This document shows positions 56,995 through 64,000 of a DNA stretch of 64,000 bases, one piece after another. The notes under the pieces are model-generated. The model did not search any database and had not been told where the DNA came from. It was given only the letters and a program-made list of their open reading frames with translations. Source of the stretch: Kocuria flava (GTDB taxonomy: Bacteria; Actinomycetota; Actinomycetes; Actinomycetales; Micrococcaceae); NCBI RefSeq assembly GCF_001482365.1, contig NZ_CP013254.1:1798001-1862000 (forward strand). Direction: 5' to 3'. Numbering within the stretch: the stretch's first letter is position 1; each line of letters opens with the position of its first letter. The position numbers and the translations under genes were made by a program.

Positions 56995-57768
56995 ATGCCC
57001 ACCACGTCCGCCTCCGAGATCCAGGACGAGGCACTGCGCATGAGCAGGGACCCGCGTGCCACCCCCACGCGCCGCCGGGTGCTGCTCAAGCTCTCCGGGG
57101 AGGTCTTCGGCGGCGGCTCGATCGGCGTGGACACCGGTGTGGTCCGCGACATCGCGGAGCAGATCGCCGCGACCGTCGGCCGCGTCGAGACCGCCATCGT
57201 CGTCGGCGGCGGCAACTTCTTCCGCGGTGCCGAGCTCTCCCAGGCCGGCATGGACCGCTCCCGCGCCGACTACATGGGGATGCTGGGCACCGTCATGAAC
57301 TGCCTGGCGCTGCAGGACTTCCTCGAGCAGTGCGGGGTCGACACCCGCGTGCAGTCGGCGATCAAGATGGAGCAGGTCGCGGAGGTCTACATCCCCCGCC
57401 GGGCGATCCGGCACATGGAGAAGGACCGCGTGGTGATCTTCGGCGCCGGCGCCGGGCTGCCCTACTTCTCCACGGACACCGTCGCGGCCCAGCGCGCGCT
57501 CGAGGTGCACGCCGACGAGGTGCTCATGGCCAAGAACGGCGTCGACGGCGTCTACACCGCCGACCCGCGCACCGACCCGCACGCCGTGCGCCTGAACTCC
57601 CTCACCTACGACGACGCCCTCGCCCGCGACATCCGCGTGATGGACCAGACGGCCTTCAGCCTGTGCCGGGACAACGACGTCACGATGCGCGTGTTCGGCA
57701 TGGAGGGGCAGGGCAACGTCACCCGCGCGATCCTCGGCGAGCAGATCGGCACCCTCGTCACCGCCTGA
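56995..57768 (+). CDS. pyrH: UMP kinase
   Basis: A 257-residue hexameric kinase converting UMP to UDP, of the amino-acid-kinase fold. Motifs are RRVLLKLSGEVFGGG, IVVGGGNFFRGA and the late NGVDGVYTADPR. ATG 56995 with GGGAGGAA is preferred; ATG 57040 would remove 15 non-conserved residues. A -10-like TATGCT lies near 56894, so it probably has its own promoter after the tsf terminator. Confidence 0.96.
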   Translation: MPTTSASEIQDEALRMSRDPRATPTRRRVLLKLSGEVFGGGSIGVDTGVVRDIAEQIAATVGRVETAIVVGGGNFFRGAELSQAGMDRSRADYMGMLGTVMNCLALQDFLEQCGVDTRVQSAIKMEQVAEVYIPRRAIRHMEKDRVVIFGAGAGLPYFSTDTVAAQRALEVHADEVLMAKNGVDGVYTADPRTDPHAVRLNSLTYDDALARDIRVMDQTAFSLCRDNDVTMRVFGMEGQGNVTRAILGEQIGTLVTA

Positions 57769-57802
57769 GCCGGGTCCGGCCGGGGCCCGGCGGGCCCGGC
57801 GA

Positions 57803-57808
57803 TAGACT
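57803..57808 (+). promoter_or_regulatory. -10 of frr
   Basis: TAGACT about 95 nt before the frr start, identical to the hexamer before gatC, the EamA gene and the transporter gene at 51.5 kb. Confidence 0.45.
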
Positions 57809-57902
57809 GGCCGGAGCACCCGACCGCGCGCCGCAGGCGCCGGCACCGGCCGAGAACGACCCCGCGCGGGCACGCCGTGCGGAACCGACGAAGGAGCCTT
57901 GC

Positions 57903-58460
57903 GTGATCCCAGAGATCCTGTCCGAAGCGAAGACCAAGATGGCCAAGGCCGTCGACGCGGCGAAGGAGGACTTCGCGGCCGTGCGCACCGGGCGCGCCAA
58001 CCCCTCCCTGTTCTCCGGGCTGCTCGTGGAGTACTACGGCACGCCGACCCCGCTGCAGCAGCTGGCCTCCTTCCAGAACCCCGAGGCCCGCACGCTGCTG
58101 ATCACCCCCTACGACCGCTCGGCGCTCAACGACATCGAGAAGGCGCTGCGCAACTCCGACGTCGGGGCGAACCCCGCCAATGACGGCAACGTCATCCGTG
58201 TGGTCATGCCCGAGCTGACCGAGGAGCGGCGCAAGGAGTACGTGAAGATCGTCGGGCACAAGGCCGAGGAGGCCCGCGTGTCCGTGCGCAACATCCGCCG
58301 CCACGCCAAGGACCAGGTCGAGAAGCTGGTCAAGGACGGCGAGATCGGCGAGGACGAGGGCAAGCGCGCCGAGAAGGACCTCGACGGCTCGACCCGCAAG
58401 CACATCGAGCAGATCGACGAGCTGCTCAAGAACAAGGAAGCCGAGCTGCTGCAGGTCTGA
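57903..58460 (+). CDS. frr: ribosome recycling factor
   Basis: A 185-residue two-domain protein that splits post-termination ribosomes with EF-G. The three-helix domain shows RTGRANPSLFSGLLVEYYG and the C-terminal helices KDQVEKLVKDGEIGEDEGKR. GTG 57903 has AAGGAG eight bases upstream. The stop overlaps the cdsA start by one base (TGATG). Confidence 0.97.
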   Translation: MIPEILSEAKTKMAKAVDAAKEDFAAVRTGRANPSLFSGLLVEYYGTPTPLQQLASFQNPEARTLLITPYDRSALNDIEKALRNSDVGANPANDGNVIRVVMPELTEERRKEYVKIVGHKAEEARVSVRNIRRHAKDQVEKLVKDGEIGEDEGKRAEKDLDGSTRKHIEQIDELLKNKEAELLQV

Positions 58461-59386
58461 TGTCCGACCCGTCCCGCGCGCCGCACCGCGGGACGGGGAC
58501 CTCCCCGGCGAGCCCCGGGCAGGCCCCCGTCCCGGGGGCGCCCGCCGCCCCGGAGCCGGCCCGCCGGCACACCGCGCCCTCGCGGGCGGGCCGGAACCTG
58601 CCCGCTGCCGTCGGGGTGGCCGCGGTCCTCATCGGCACGCTGCTCGTGGGCCTGTTCCTCCAGCCCCTCGTGCTCGCGCTGCTGGCCGGCGTGGCCTCCG
58701 GCATCGGCGTGTGGGAGGTCGGGCGCTCCCTGCGCTTCCGCGGCATCCACATCCCGCGCGTGCCCGCCGTCGCGGCCGGGATGCTCATGCCCCTGGCCGC
58801 GTTCGCGGGCGAGGGCGAGGCCCTCATGATGGCCGTGATCGTCGGCCTGACCCTCGTCATCGTCTGGCGGGCCCTCGGGCGGCGGGAGGGGATGATCCTC
58901 TCCGTCATGGGCTCGGTCTTCGCCCTCGTGTGGGTCGGCTTCCTGCTGAGCATCGCCCTGCTGCTCTACCACACCGAGGGCGGGCCCCTGAAGGTGCTCA
59001 CGGTCATCCTCGTGGCGGTGGGCTCGGACACCTTCGGCTACGCGGTCGGCGTGGTCTGGGGCCGCCACCCCATGGCCCCGCGGATCAGTCCCAAGAAGTC
59101 CTGGGAGGGCTTCGCCGGGTCCCTCGGCGGATCGGTGCTGGTGGGCGTGCTGTGCGCCGTGCTCCTGCTCGACCACGCCTGGTGGGAGGGCGCCGTGCTG
59201 GGTCTCGTGCTCGTGTGCGCGGCCACCCTCGGGGACTTCTCGGAGTCCATGGTCAAGCGCGAGCTCGGCATCAAGGACATGGGCACGCTCCTGCCCGGCC
59301 ACGGGGGCGTGATGGACCGGATCGACTCCATCCTCTTCGCCGTGCCCGCCGGCTACCTGCTGTTCGCCCTCTTCGCGGCCGTCTGA
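58460..59386 (+). CDS. cdsA: phosphatidate cytidylyltransferase
   Basis: A 308-residue membrane enzyme making CDP-diacylglycerol for phospholipid synthesis. The first ~45 residues are Pro/Ala-rich and cytoplasmic, followed by about eight helices. The family signature near the C-terminus is SMVKRELGIKDMGTLLPGHG and VMDRIDS, with the conserved Asp pair. ATG 58460 overlaps the frr stop. Confidence 0.95.
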   Translation: MSDPSRAPHRGTGTSPASPGQAPVPGAPAAPEPARRHTAPSRAGRNLPAAVGVAAVLIGTLLVGLFLQPLVLALLAGVASGIGVWEVGRSLRFRGIHIPRVPAVAAGMLMPLAAFAGEGEALMMAVIVGLTLVIVWRALGRREGMILSVMGSVFALVWVGFLLSIALLLYHTEGGPLKVLTVILVAVGSDTFGYAVGVVWGRHPMAPRISPKKSWEGFAGSLGGSVLVGVLCAVLLLDHAWWEGAVLGLVLVCAATLGDFSESMVKRELGIKDMGTLLPGHGGVMDRIDSILFAVPAGYLLFALFAAV

Positions 59387-59403
59387 GCGGGGAGCTGCCG
59401 ACC

Positions 59404-60180
59404 GTGTCCAGCGAGCCCCCCGGCGCGGCCCCCGCTCCGCCCGTGCTGCCGCGCTGCCCGCAGCACGAGTCCGGCTACGACCCCGCACCGGTCGACGCCC
59501 TCCTGGCCGCCGTCGCGCGGCGCCTCGCCGCCGGCCCCGCCGCACCCGGGCCGGGCGTGCCCGGCCGCGACGGACGCGGGACCTGCGCACCCGACGACGG
59601 CGTGCCCGACGACGACGTGCGCGAGGACGGCGTGCCCGACGACGGCGCGCCCGGCCGCGAGGGACCCAGCCCCGGTGCCCTCCGGCCTGCTCCGGACACC
59701 GCGGCGGGAGCCGCCCCCGGCCCGGGGGAGCGGCCGGTGATCACGAGCGCGGCCGTGCGCGCGGCGGTCTTCGACGCCGTCCTCGGCGGCTACCGCACCG
59801 GCCCCGTGGACGAGGCGCTGGCGCGCGCGGAGGAGGAGCTCGCCGCGCTGGAGCGCACTACCTGCGTGCGCGCCCACGGGGCGGCGGCGTGGCGGGCGCG
59901 CACCGACGAGCTCGCCGCCGTGCTGCGGGGGCGCCTCGAGCGGCCCCGCACGCAGCGCTTCCGCCGGCCCGCGCGCGTGCGCACCCGCGGCTACTCGGCC
60001 GCCCACGTCGACGTGCTGTGCGAGCGCGTCGCCGAGCGCCTCGCCACGGGGACCGGCCCCGACGCCGCCGCCGTGCGCGAGGCCGTCTTCCCGCCCGCCC
60101 ACGGCGAGCGCGCCTACGAGGAGCAGCAGGTGGACGCCTTCCTGGACCGGGTCGTCGAGTACCTCCTCGCCGTGCGCTGA
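59404..60180 (+). CDS. DivIVA-like domain protein with three repeats
   Basis: A 258-residue protein with three or four copies of a DivIVA-type membrane-targeting motif (G/AY...xVDxxL): GYDPAPVDALLAAVARRL near the N-terminus, GGYRTGPVDEALARAEEEL in the middle, and GYSAAHVDVLCERVAERL and AYEEQQVDAFLDRVVEYL near the end. Between the first two is a Gly/Asp/Pro-rich linker with repeated DDGVPDD units. It lacks the long coiled coil of true DivIVA. It may help place proteins at poles or septa (inference). GTG 59404 lies 17 bp after cdsA. Confidence 0.72.
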   Translation: MSSEPPGAAPAPPVLPRCPQHESGYDPAPVDALLAAVARRLAAGPAAPGPGVPGRDGRGTCAPDDGVPDDDVREDGVPDDGAPGREGPSPGALRPAPDTAAGAAPGPGERPVITSAAVRAAVFDAVLGGYRTGPVDEALARAEEELAALERTTCVRAHGAAAWRARTDELAAVLRGRLERPRTQRFRRPARVRTRGYSAAHVDVLCERVAERLATGTGPDAAAVREAVFPPAHGERAYEEQQVDAFLDRVVEYLLAVR

Positions 60181-60200
60181 CCACCCTTCCCGGGGCCGCT

Positions 60201-60219
60201 GTGTATACACGGTGCGCAC
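60201..60219. promoter_or_regulatory. pair of palindromes upstream of the acetate-uptake operon
   Basis: GTGTATACAC (60201-60210) and GTGCGCAC (60212-60219) are perfect palindromes one base apart. A GTGCGCAT variant recurs at 60319-60326 near the promoter. They look like regulator sites; the binder is unknown. Confidence 0.5.
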
Positions 60220-60287
60220 GGTTCAGTCCAGAAAGCTCCGCAGGAGTGTCTTCTTGCCGCCGGTTCCGCCTTTTCCGGCAATTCGTC

Positions 60288-60317
60288 TTGCCCCTCTGCA
60301 TACAAAGTGCGTACTGT
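60288..60317 (+). promoter_or_regulatory. promoter of the DUF485-actP operon
   Basis: TTGCCC (60288-60293), an 18-bp spacer and TACTGT (60312-60317). The start would be near 60324. Confidence 0.5.
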
Positions 60318-60330
60318 GGTGCGCATCACA
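60315..60330. promoter_or_regulatory. CRP/cAMP-receptor-type site
   Basis: TGTGGTGCGCATCACA differs from the CRP consensus TGTGA-N6-TCACA at one base. It overlaps the -10 and start point, where binding would repress. An adenylyl cyclase is encoded in this window. Confidence 0.5.
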
Positions 60331-60345
60331 CGAGGGAGGAGCCCC

Positions 60346-60726
60346 ATGTCCCACCAGCCGCACGTCGGCGCCGCGGATCCCGCCGCGGGCGTCGACTTCC
60401 CGACCGCGCAGCGGTCGCCCGAGTTCCAGGAGCTGCGCCGGACGCACCGCAGCTTCGTCTTTCCGCTCGCCGTCGCGTTCCTGGTCTGGTACCTGCTGTA
60501 CGTGGTCCTGGCCATGTACGCGCCGGACCTGTTCACGATCCGGGTGATCGGCAACGTCAACCTGGGCGTGCTGCTCGGGCTGCTGCAGTTCGTCACCACC
60601 TTCGCGATCACGGGCGCGTACGTGTCCTTCGCCAACCGCAAGCTCGATCCCAAGGCCACGGCGATCCGCGAGGACCTCGAGTCCCGCCAGGCGGGCGCCG
60701 CCGGTCGTCCCGGACAGGAGAACTGA
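60346..60726 (+). CDS. DUF485 membrane protein, partner of the acetate symporter
   Basis: A 126-residue protein with two membrane helices (about residues 40-62 and 73-98) of the DUF485/YjcH family. Signature FQELRRTHRSFVFPLAVAFL at the first helix. These proteins are almost always encoded just before ActP and are thought to assist it. ATG 60346 follows GAGGGAGGAG. Three bases separate it from the symporter gene. Confidence 0.92.
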   Translation: MSHQPHVGAADPAAGVDFPTAQRSPEFQELRRTHRSFVFPLAVAFLVWYLLYVVLAMYAPDLFTIRVIGNVNLGVLLGLLQFVTTFAITGAYVSFANRKLDPKATAIREDLESRQAGAAGRPGQEN

Positions 60727-60729
60727 CCG

Positions 60730-62364
60730 ATGCCCCACCTGTACACCGCGGCCGCGCCCCTGGTCCCGGCCGCCGCCACCGAGACGGTCGGCACCCCGTG
60801 GATCAACATCTCGATCTTCGGCGCCTTCGTCCTCGTCACCATGGTCGTCGTGTTCCGGGCCTCGAAATCCACGCAGACGGCGGCCGACTACTACGCCGGC
60901 GGACGCGGCTTCACCGGCACCCAGAACGGCCTGGCGATCGCGGGCGACTACCTCTCGGCGGCGTCCTTCCTGGGCATCGTCGGCGCCATCGCGGTGCAGG
61001 GCTACGACGGCTTCCTCTACTCCATCGGCTTCCTCGTGGCCTGGCTCGTGGCGCTGCTGCTCATCGCGGAGCTGCTGCGCAACACGGGCAAGTTCACCAT
61101 GGCGGACGTGCTCTCCTTCCGCCTGCGCCAGCGCCCCGTGCGCGTGGCCGCCTCGATCTCCACGCTCGCGGTCTCCGCCTTCTACCTGCTGGCCCAGATG
61201 GCCGGCGCCGGCGCGCTCGTGTCCCTGCTGCTGGGCATCGGCTCCAAGGCGGGGCAGTCGCTGGTGATCGTCGTCGTCGGCGCGCTGATGATCGTCTACG
61301 TCCTCGTGGGCGGGATGAAGGGCACCACCTGGGTGCAGATCATCAAGGCCGTGCTGCTCGTCACCGGCGTGGCCGTGATGACGGTGTGGACCCTGGCCCT
61401 GACCGGCTTCAACTTCTCCGAGCTGCTCGGCGAGGCCGTGGCCACCTCCGGCAACCCGGAGATGCTCGAGCCCGGCCTGAAGTACGGCGTGAGCGAGACC
61501 AGCAAGCTCGACTTCATCTCCCTGGGCCTGGCCCTGGTCTTCGGCGCCGCCGGCCTGCCCCACGTGCTGATGCGCTTCTACACGGTGCCCACCGCCAAGG
61601 AGGCCCGCAAGTCCGTGGTCTGGGCGATCGCCCTGATCGGCCTGTTCTACCTCTTCACCCTGGTGCTGGGCTTCGGCGCGGCGGCCTACATCGGCGCCGA
61701 GCGCATCCAGGCGGCCCCGGGCGGGGTGAACTCCGCGGCACCGCTGCTGGCCTTCGAGCTCGGCGGCCCGCTGCTGATGGGCATCATCGCCGCCGTGGCC
61801 TTCGCCACGATCCTCGCGGTCGTCGCGGGCCTGGCCATCACGGCCTCGGCCTCCTTCGCCCACGACATCTACACCAGCGTGATCAAGAACGGCGACTCGG
61901 ACCCCCGCCAGGAGCTGAAGGTCGCCAAGACCACCGTGGTCGTCATCGGCATCGTCTCCATCCTGGGCGGCATCGGCGCCCAGGGGCAGAACGTCGCGTT
62001 CCTCGTGGCGCTCGCCTTCGCGGTGGCGGCCTCGGCCAACCTGCCGACGATCCTCTACTCCCTGTACTGGAAGGGCTTCACGACCCGCGGGGCCGTGTGG
62101 TCCATGTACGGCGGCCTGATCATCTCGGTGGGCCTGATCATCTTCTCCCCGGTGATGTCCGGCACGGAGACCTCGATGATCCCGGGCGCCGACTTCGCGT
62201 GGTTCCCGCTGCAGAACCCGGGCATCGTCTCGATCCCGGCGTCCTTCCTCCTCGGCTTCATCGGCTCCGTCACGGAGCGGCGCGTCGAGGACCCGGTCAA
62301 GCAGTCCGAGATGGAGGTGCGCTCCCTCACGGGCATCGGCGCCGAGAAGGCCGTCTCGCACTGA
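60730..62364 (+). CDS. actP: cation/acetate symporter (SSS family)
   Basis: A 544-residue sodium:solute symporter with about 13 helices that takes up acetate and related short carboxylates. Family marks are ADYYAGGRGFTGTQNGLAIAGDYLSAASFLG in the first third (helices 1-2), GGMKGTTWVQIIKA and LPHVLMRFYTVPTAKEAR. Length matches ActP/MctC. Transcribed with the DUF485 gene. Possibly catabolite controlled through the CRP-like site. Confidence 0.94.
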   Translation: MPHLYTAAAPLVPAAATETVGTPWINISIFGAFVLVTMVVVFRASKSTQTAADYYAGGRGFTGTQNGLAIAGDYLSAASFLGIVGAIAVQGYDGFLYSIGFLVAWLVALLLIAELLRNTGKFTMADVLSFRLRQRPVRVAASISTLAVSAFYLLAQMAGAGALVSLLLGIGSKAGQSLVIVVVGALMIVYVLVGGMKGTTWVQIIKAVLLVTGVAVMTVWTLALTGFNFSELLGEAVATSGNPEMLEPGLKYGVSETSKLDFISLGLALVFGAAGLPHVLMRFYTVPTAKEARKSVVWAIALIGLFYLFTLVLGFGAAAYIGAERIQAAPGGVNSAAPLLAFELGGPLLMGIIAAVAFATILAVVAGLAITASASFAHDIYTSVIKNGDSDPRQELKVAKTTVVVIGIVSILGGIGAQGQNVAFLVALAFAVAASANLPTILYSLYWKGFTTRGAVWSMYGGLIISVGLIIFSPVMSGTETSMIPGADFAWFPLQNPGIVSIPASFLLGFIGSVTERRVEDPVKQSEMEVRSLTGIGAEKAVSH

Positions 62365-62390
62365 CCCACCCGCTCCCACCTGGGACGACG

Positions 62391-62427
62391 CACAGCCCGC
62401 CCGGAACCCCGTTCCGGGCGGGCTGTG
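62391..62427 (+). terminator. actP terminator
   Basis: A perfect 17-bp stem (62391-62407 with 62411-62427) with loop CCC. No T-run. Confidence 0.75.
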
Positions 62428-62551
62428 CCGTTGCACATCCGTGAAGAACAGGGCACTGACTTTCAGGTACTGTGGAGTCAGCGGCTCAGGGAGTTCACAG
62501 CTTCCGGGGCCGGAGACCGCACAGGACCACGCAACACGAAGGGAAACTGAC

Positions 62552-62815
62552 ATGGGAATTCTCGGTTGGATCGTCCTCGGCCTGATCGCCGGCGCGCTCG
62601 CGAAGCTCATCATGCCGGGCAACCAGGGCGGCGGCATCATCGTCACCATCGTCCTCGGCATCGTCGGCGCCCTGCTGGGCGGCTTCCTCGGCTCGCTCAT
62701 CGGCATCGGCAGCATCGACAGCTTCTGGGACCTGGGCACGTGGATCACCGCGATCGTCGGCGCCCTGATCGTCCTGTTCATCTGGGGAGCCGTCACCGGC
62801 CGCAAGCGCCACTGA
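62552..62815 (+). CDS. GlsB/YeaQ/YmgE family stress-response membrane protein
   Basis: An 87-residue protein with three hydrophobic helices and Gly-rich packing (GWIVLGLIAGALAKLIMPG, then GIVGALLGGFLGSLIG). Known as transglycosylase-associated proteins, often induced by general stress; the molecular function is not known. ATG 62552 follows AAGGGAAA. TACTGT at 62468-62473 may be its -10, with a leader of about 70 nt. Confidence 0.92.
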   Translation: MGILGWIVLGLIAGALAKLIMPGNQGGGIIVTIVLGIVGALLGGFLGSLIGIGSIDSFWDLGTWITAIVGALIVLFIWGAVTGRKRH

Positions 62816-62834
62816 CACCCGCACCCGGATCCAC

Positions 62835-62870
62835 GGGGCCCCGCACGCCGGCGACGGCGCGCGGGGCCCC
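62835..62870 (+). terminator. terminator after the GlsB-type gene
   Basis: A 10-bp stem (62835-62844 with 62861-62870) extended by an inner 5-bp stem (62846-62850 with 62855-62859). Confidence 0.7.
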
Positions 62871-62937
62871 GCCGTCGTCCCGGGACCGGCGGCCGGACCC
62901 GACACCCGCCCCGGCAGGGGAGGGCCCCGGGGTGGGG

Positions 62938-62943
62938 AATACT
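62938..62943 (+). promoter_or_regulatory. candidate leaderless -10 of dxr
   Basis: AATACT 7 nt before ATG 62951, with no ribosome binding site between. Confidence 0.45.
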
Positions 62944-62950
62944 GGGACCC

Positions 62951-64000
62951 ATGACCTCCCCCGCCGCCCCCCGCACCCGCCCGACCCCCGAGCTGCAGGC
63001 CCTGGCCGCCGCGGGCCCGCGCCGGATCGCCGTGCTGGGCGCCACGGGCTCCATCGGCACGCAGGCGCTCGACGTCGTGCGCGCCGCCCGGGCCCTGGAC
63101 GGGGGCGGCCCCTTCGAGGTCGTCGCCCTCGCGGCCGGGGCCGGGCGCCTCGAGCTGCTCGCCGAGCAGGCCGTCGAGACCCGCGCGCAGGTCGTGGCCA
63201 CGAGCGGCACCGGCGTGGACGCCGACCGGCTCGCCCGCCTGATCGCCGAGCGCGCGGGCGCCGCGGGCGCGGGCTCCTGGCGCCCGGAGATCCTCCACGG
63301 TCCCGGCGCCGCCGCTGCGGCCGCCGCCCACCCGGGCACCGATCTCGTGCTCAACGGCATCACCGGCTCGATCGGGCTGGCCCCCACGCTGGCCGCCCTG
63401 CGGGCCGGGCACCGGCTCGCCCTCGCCAACAAGGAGTCCCTCGTGGCCGGCGGGGCGCTCGTGCGGGAGGCGGCCGCGGCCACCGGCGACCCGGACGCGA
63501 TCGTGCCCGTGGACTCCGAGCACTCCGCCCTCGCCCAGGCCCTGCGCGGGGGCACCGCCGCGGAGGTCGACCGGCTCGTGCTCACCGCCTCCGGCGGGCC
63601 GTTCCGCGGCCGCACCCGCGCCGAGCTCGAGGCCGTGACCCCGGAGGAGGCACTGCGCCACCCCACCTGGGACATGGGCCCGATGGTCACCACGAACTCC
63701 GCGACCATGGTCAACAAGGCCCTCGAGGTGCTCGAGGCCCACCTGCTCTTCGACGTCCCGCTCGAGCGCATCGACGTGGTGGTCCACCCCCAGTCGGTCG
63801 TGCACTCGATGGTCCAGTTCGTCGACGGCTCCACCCTCGCCCAGGCCTCCCCGCCCGACATGCGCCTGCCCATCGCCCTGGGCCTCGCCTGGCCGCACCG
63901 CGTGCCGGGGGCGGCCCGGCCCTGCGACTGGACCCGCGCGGCCACCTGGACCTTCGAGCCGCTGGACGCCACGGCGTTCCCCGCCGTCGAGCTGATCAAG
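62951..64000 (+). CDS. dxr: 1-deoxy-D-xylulose-5-phosphate reductoisomerase (cut by the right edge)
   Basis: First 350 residues of an enzyme of about 390-400. It converts DXP to MEP with NADPH, the committed step of non-mevalonate isoprenoid synthesis. NADPH motif GATGSIGTQALDVV at residues 29-42, then LANKESLVAGG, the metal-binding PVDSEHSA, SGGPFRGRT and HPQSVVHSMVQF. The C-terminal domain lies mostly outside. ATG 62951 fits the family start and the -10 spacing. Confidence 0.95.
   Translation, partial: MTSPAAPRTRPTPELQALAAAGPRRIAVLGATGSIGTQALDVVRAARALDGGGPFEVVALAAGAGRLELLAEQAVETRAQVVATSGTGVDADRLARLIAERAGAAGAGSWRPEILHGPGAAAAAAAHPGTDLVLNGITGSIGLAPTLAALRAGHRLALANKESLVAGGALVREAAAATGDPDAIVPVDSEHSALAQALRGGTAAEVDRLVLTASGGPFRGRTRAELEAVTPEEALRHPTWDMGPMVTTNSATMVNKALEVLEAHLLFDVPLERIDVVVHPQSVVHSMVQFVDGSTLAQASPPDMRLPIALGLAWPHRVPGAARPCDWTRAATWTFEPLDATAFPAVELIK

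Noticed and set aside
60223..63999. 1258-codon minus-strand frame
   Set aside because: It is antisense to actP, the GlsB-type gene and dxr, all with strong motifs on the plus strand.
1..64000. CRISPR array, insertion sequences, rRNA genes, toxin-antitoxin pairs or biosynthetic clusters
   Set aside because: Looked for regularly spaced repeats, transposase motifs, rRNA sequence and paired small toxin genes; none was seen.

Overview
The window is very GC-rich, uses GTG/TTG starts freely, and carries a dense mix of actinobacterial genes: an Rpf-type resuscitation-promoting factor, a PccB-type acyl-CoA carboxylase beta subunit with an epsilon subunit, GatCAB, an adenylyl cyclase of the Rv1264 type and a SAM-IV riboswitch. 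Together these point to a Micrococcales actinomycete. A Kocuria/Micrococcus-like genome is my best guess (inference, no database search was possible). Most of it is core chromosome. No phage, IS element, CRISPR array or biosynthetic cluster is visible.

Layout. 1-5.2 kb (minus): a dicarboxylate/amino-acid:cation symporter cut by the left edge, a DUF885 protein, the epsilon and beta subunits of an acyl-CoA carboxylase, and a YCII-like protein. 5.3-8.9 kb (plus): a tight four-gene run of biotin ligase, PH-domain membrane protein, adenylyl cyclase and PP2C phosphatase. 9.1-18.1 kb: a secreted SGNH-like protein, a long acyl-CoA oxidase/dehydrogenase, and a TetR gene facing a thiolase / ketoacyl reductase / MaoC dehydratase / DUF2071 operon, with a perfect palindrome in the shared promoter. 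18.3-21.4 kb: ligA and an inositol-monophosphatase-like gene. 21.4-22.7 kb: rpf-LysM with a long structured leader. 23.5-27.0 kb: gatCAB. 27.1-32.3 kb: FAD oxidoreductase, oligopeptidase B, CPBP protease, VOC protein. 32.4-36.0 kb: SAM-IV riboswitch, metY, metX and an esterase. 36-42.8 kb: S4 protein, glycyl-tRNA synthetase, GNAT protein, EamA transporter, dus and dgt. 42.9-46.3 kb: an aromatic-acid-type MFS permease and dnaG.

46.35-50.3 kb starts with tRNA-Asn and is the only accessory-looking patch. It holds an amidase pseudogene with its AtzG-like small partner, several orphan small proteins, decayed-looking sequence and a secreted Lys/His-rich protein. 50.5-54.5 kb has a holin-like envelope protein, a DMT-type transporter, a GT4 glycosyltransferase, a tRNA with a CAT anticodon and an M23 peptidase. 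54.6-64 kb is the conserved rpsB-tsf-pyrH-frr-cdsA block, then a DivIVA-like protein, a DUF485/acetate symporter operon, a GlsB-type membrane protein and the start of dxr.

Themes. The fatty-acid genes (carboxylase, oxidase, TetR-thiolase-reductase-dehydratase) are spread over the first 17 kb and carry two different perfect palindromes as candidate operators. cAMP may be a local signal: an adenylyl cyclase with all catalytic residues lies in the window, and a near-consensus CRP site precedes the acetate-uptake operon. At least a dozen unlinked genes have a -10-like hexamer exactly 6 or 7 nt before the start codon, which suggests many leaderless mRNAs. No obviously new multi-gene system stands out. 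The most novel-looking signals are regulatory: the operators, the rpf and glyS leaders, and the short upstream reading frame before the EamA gene.
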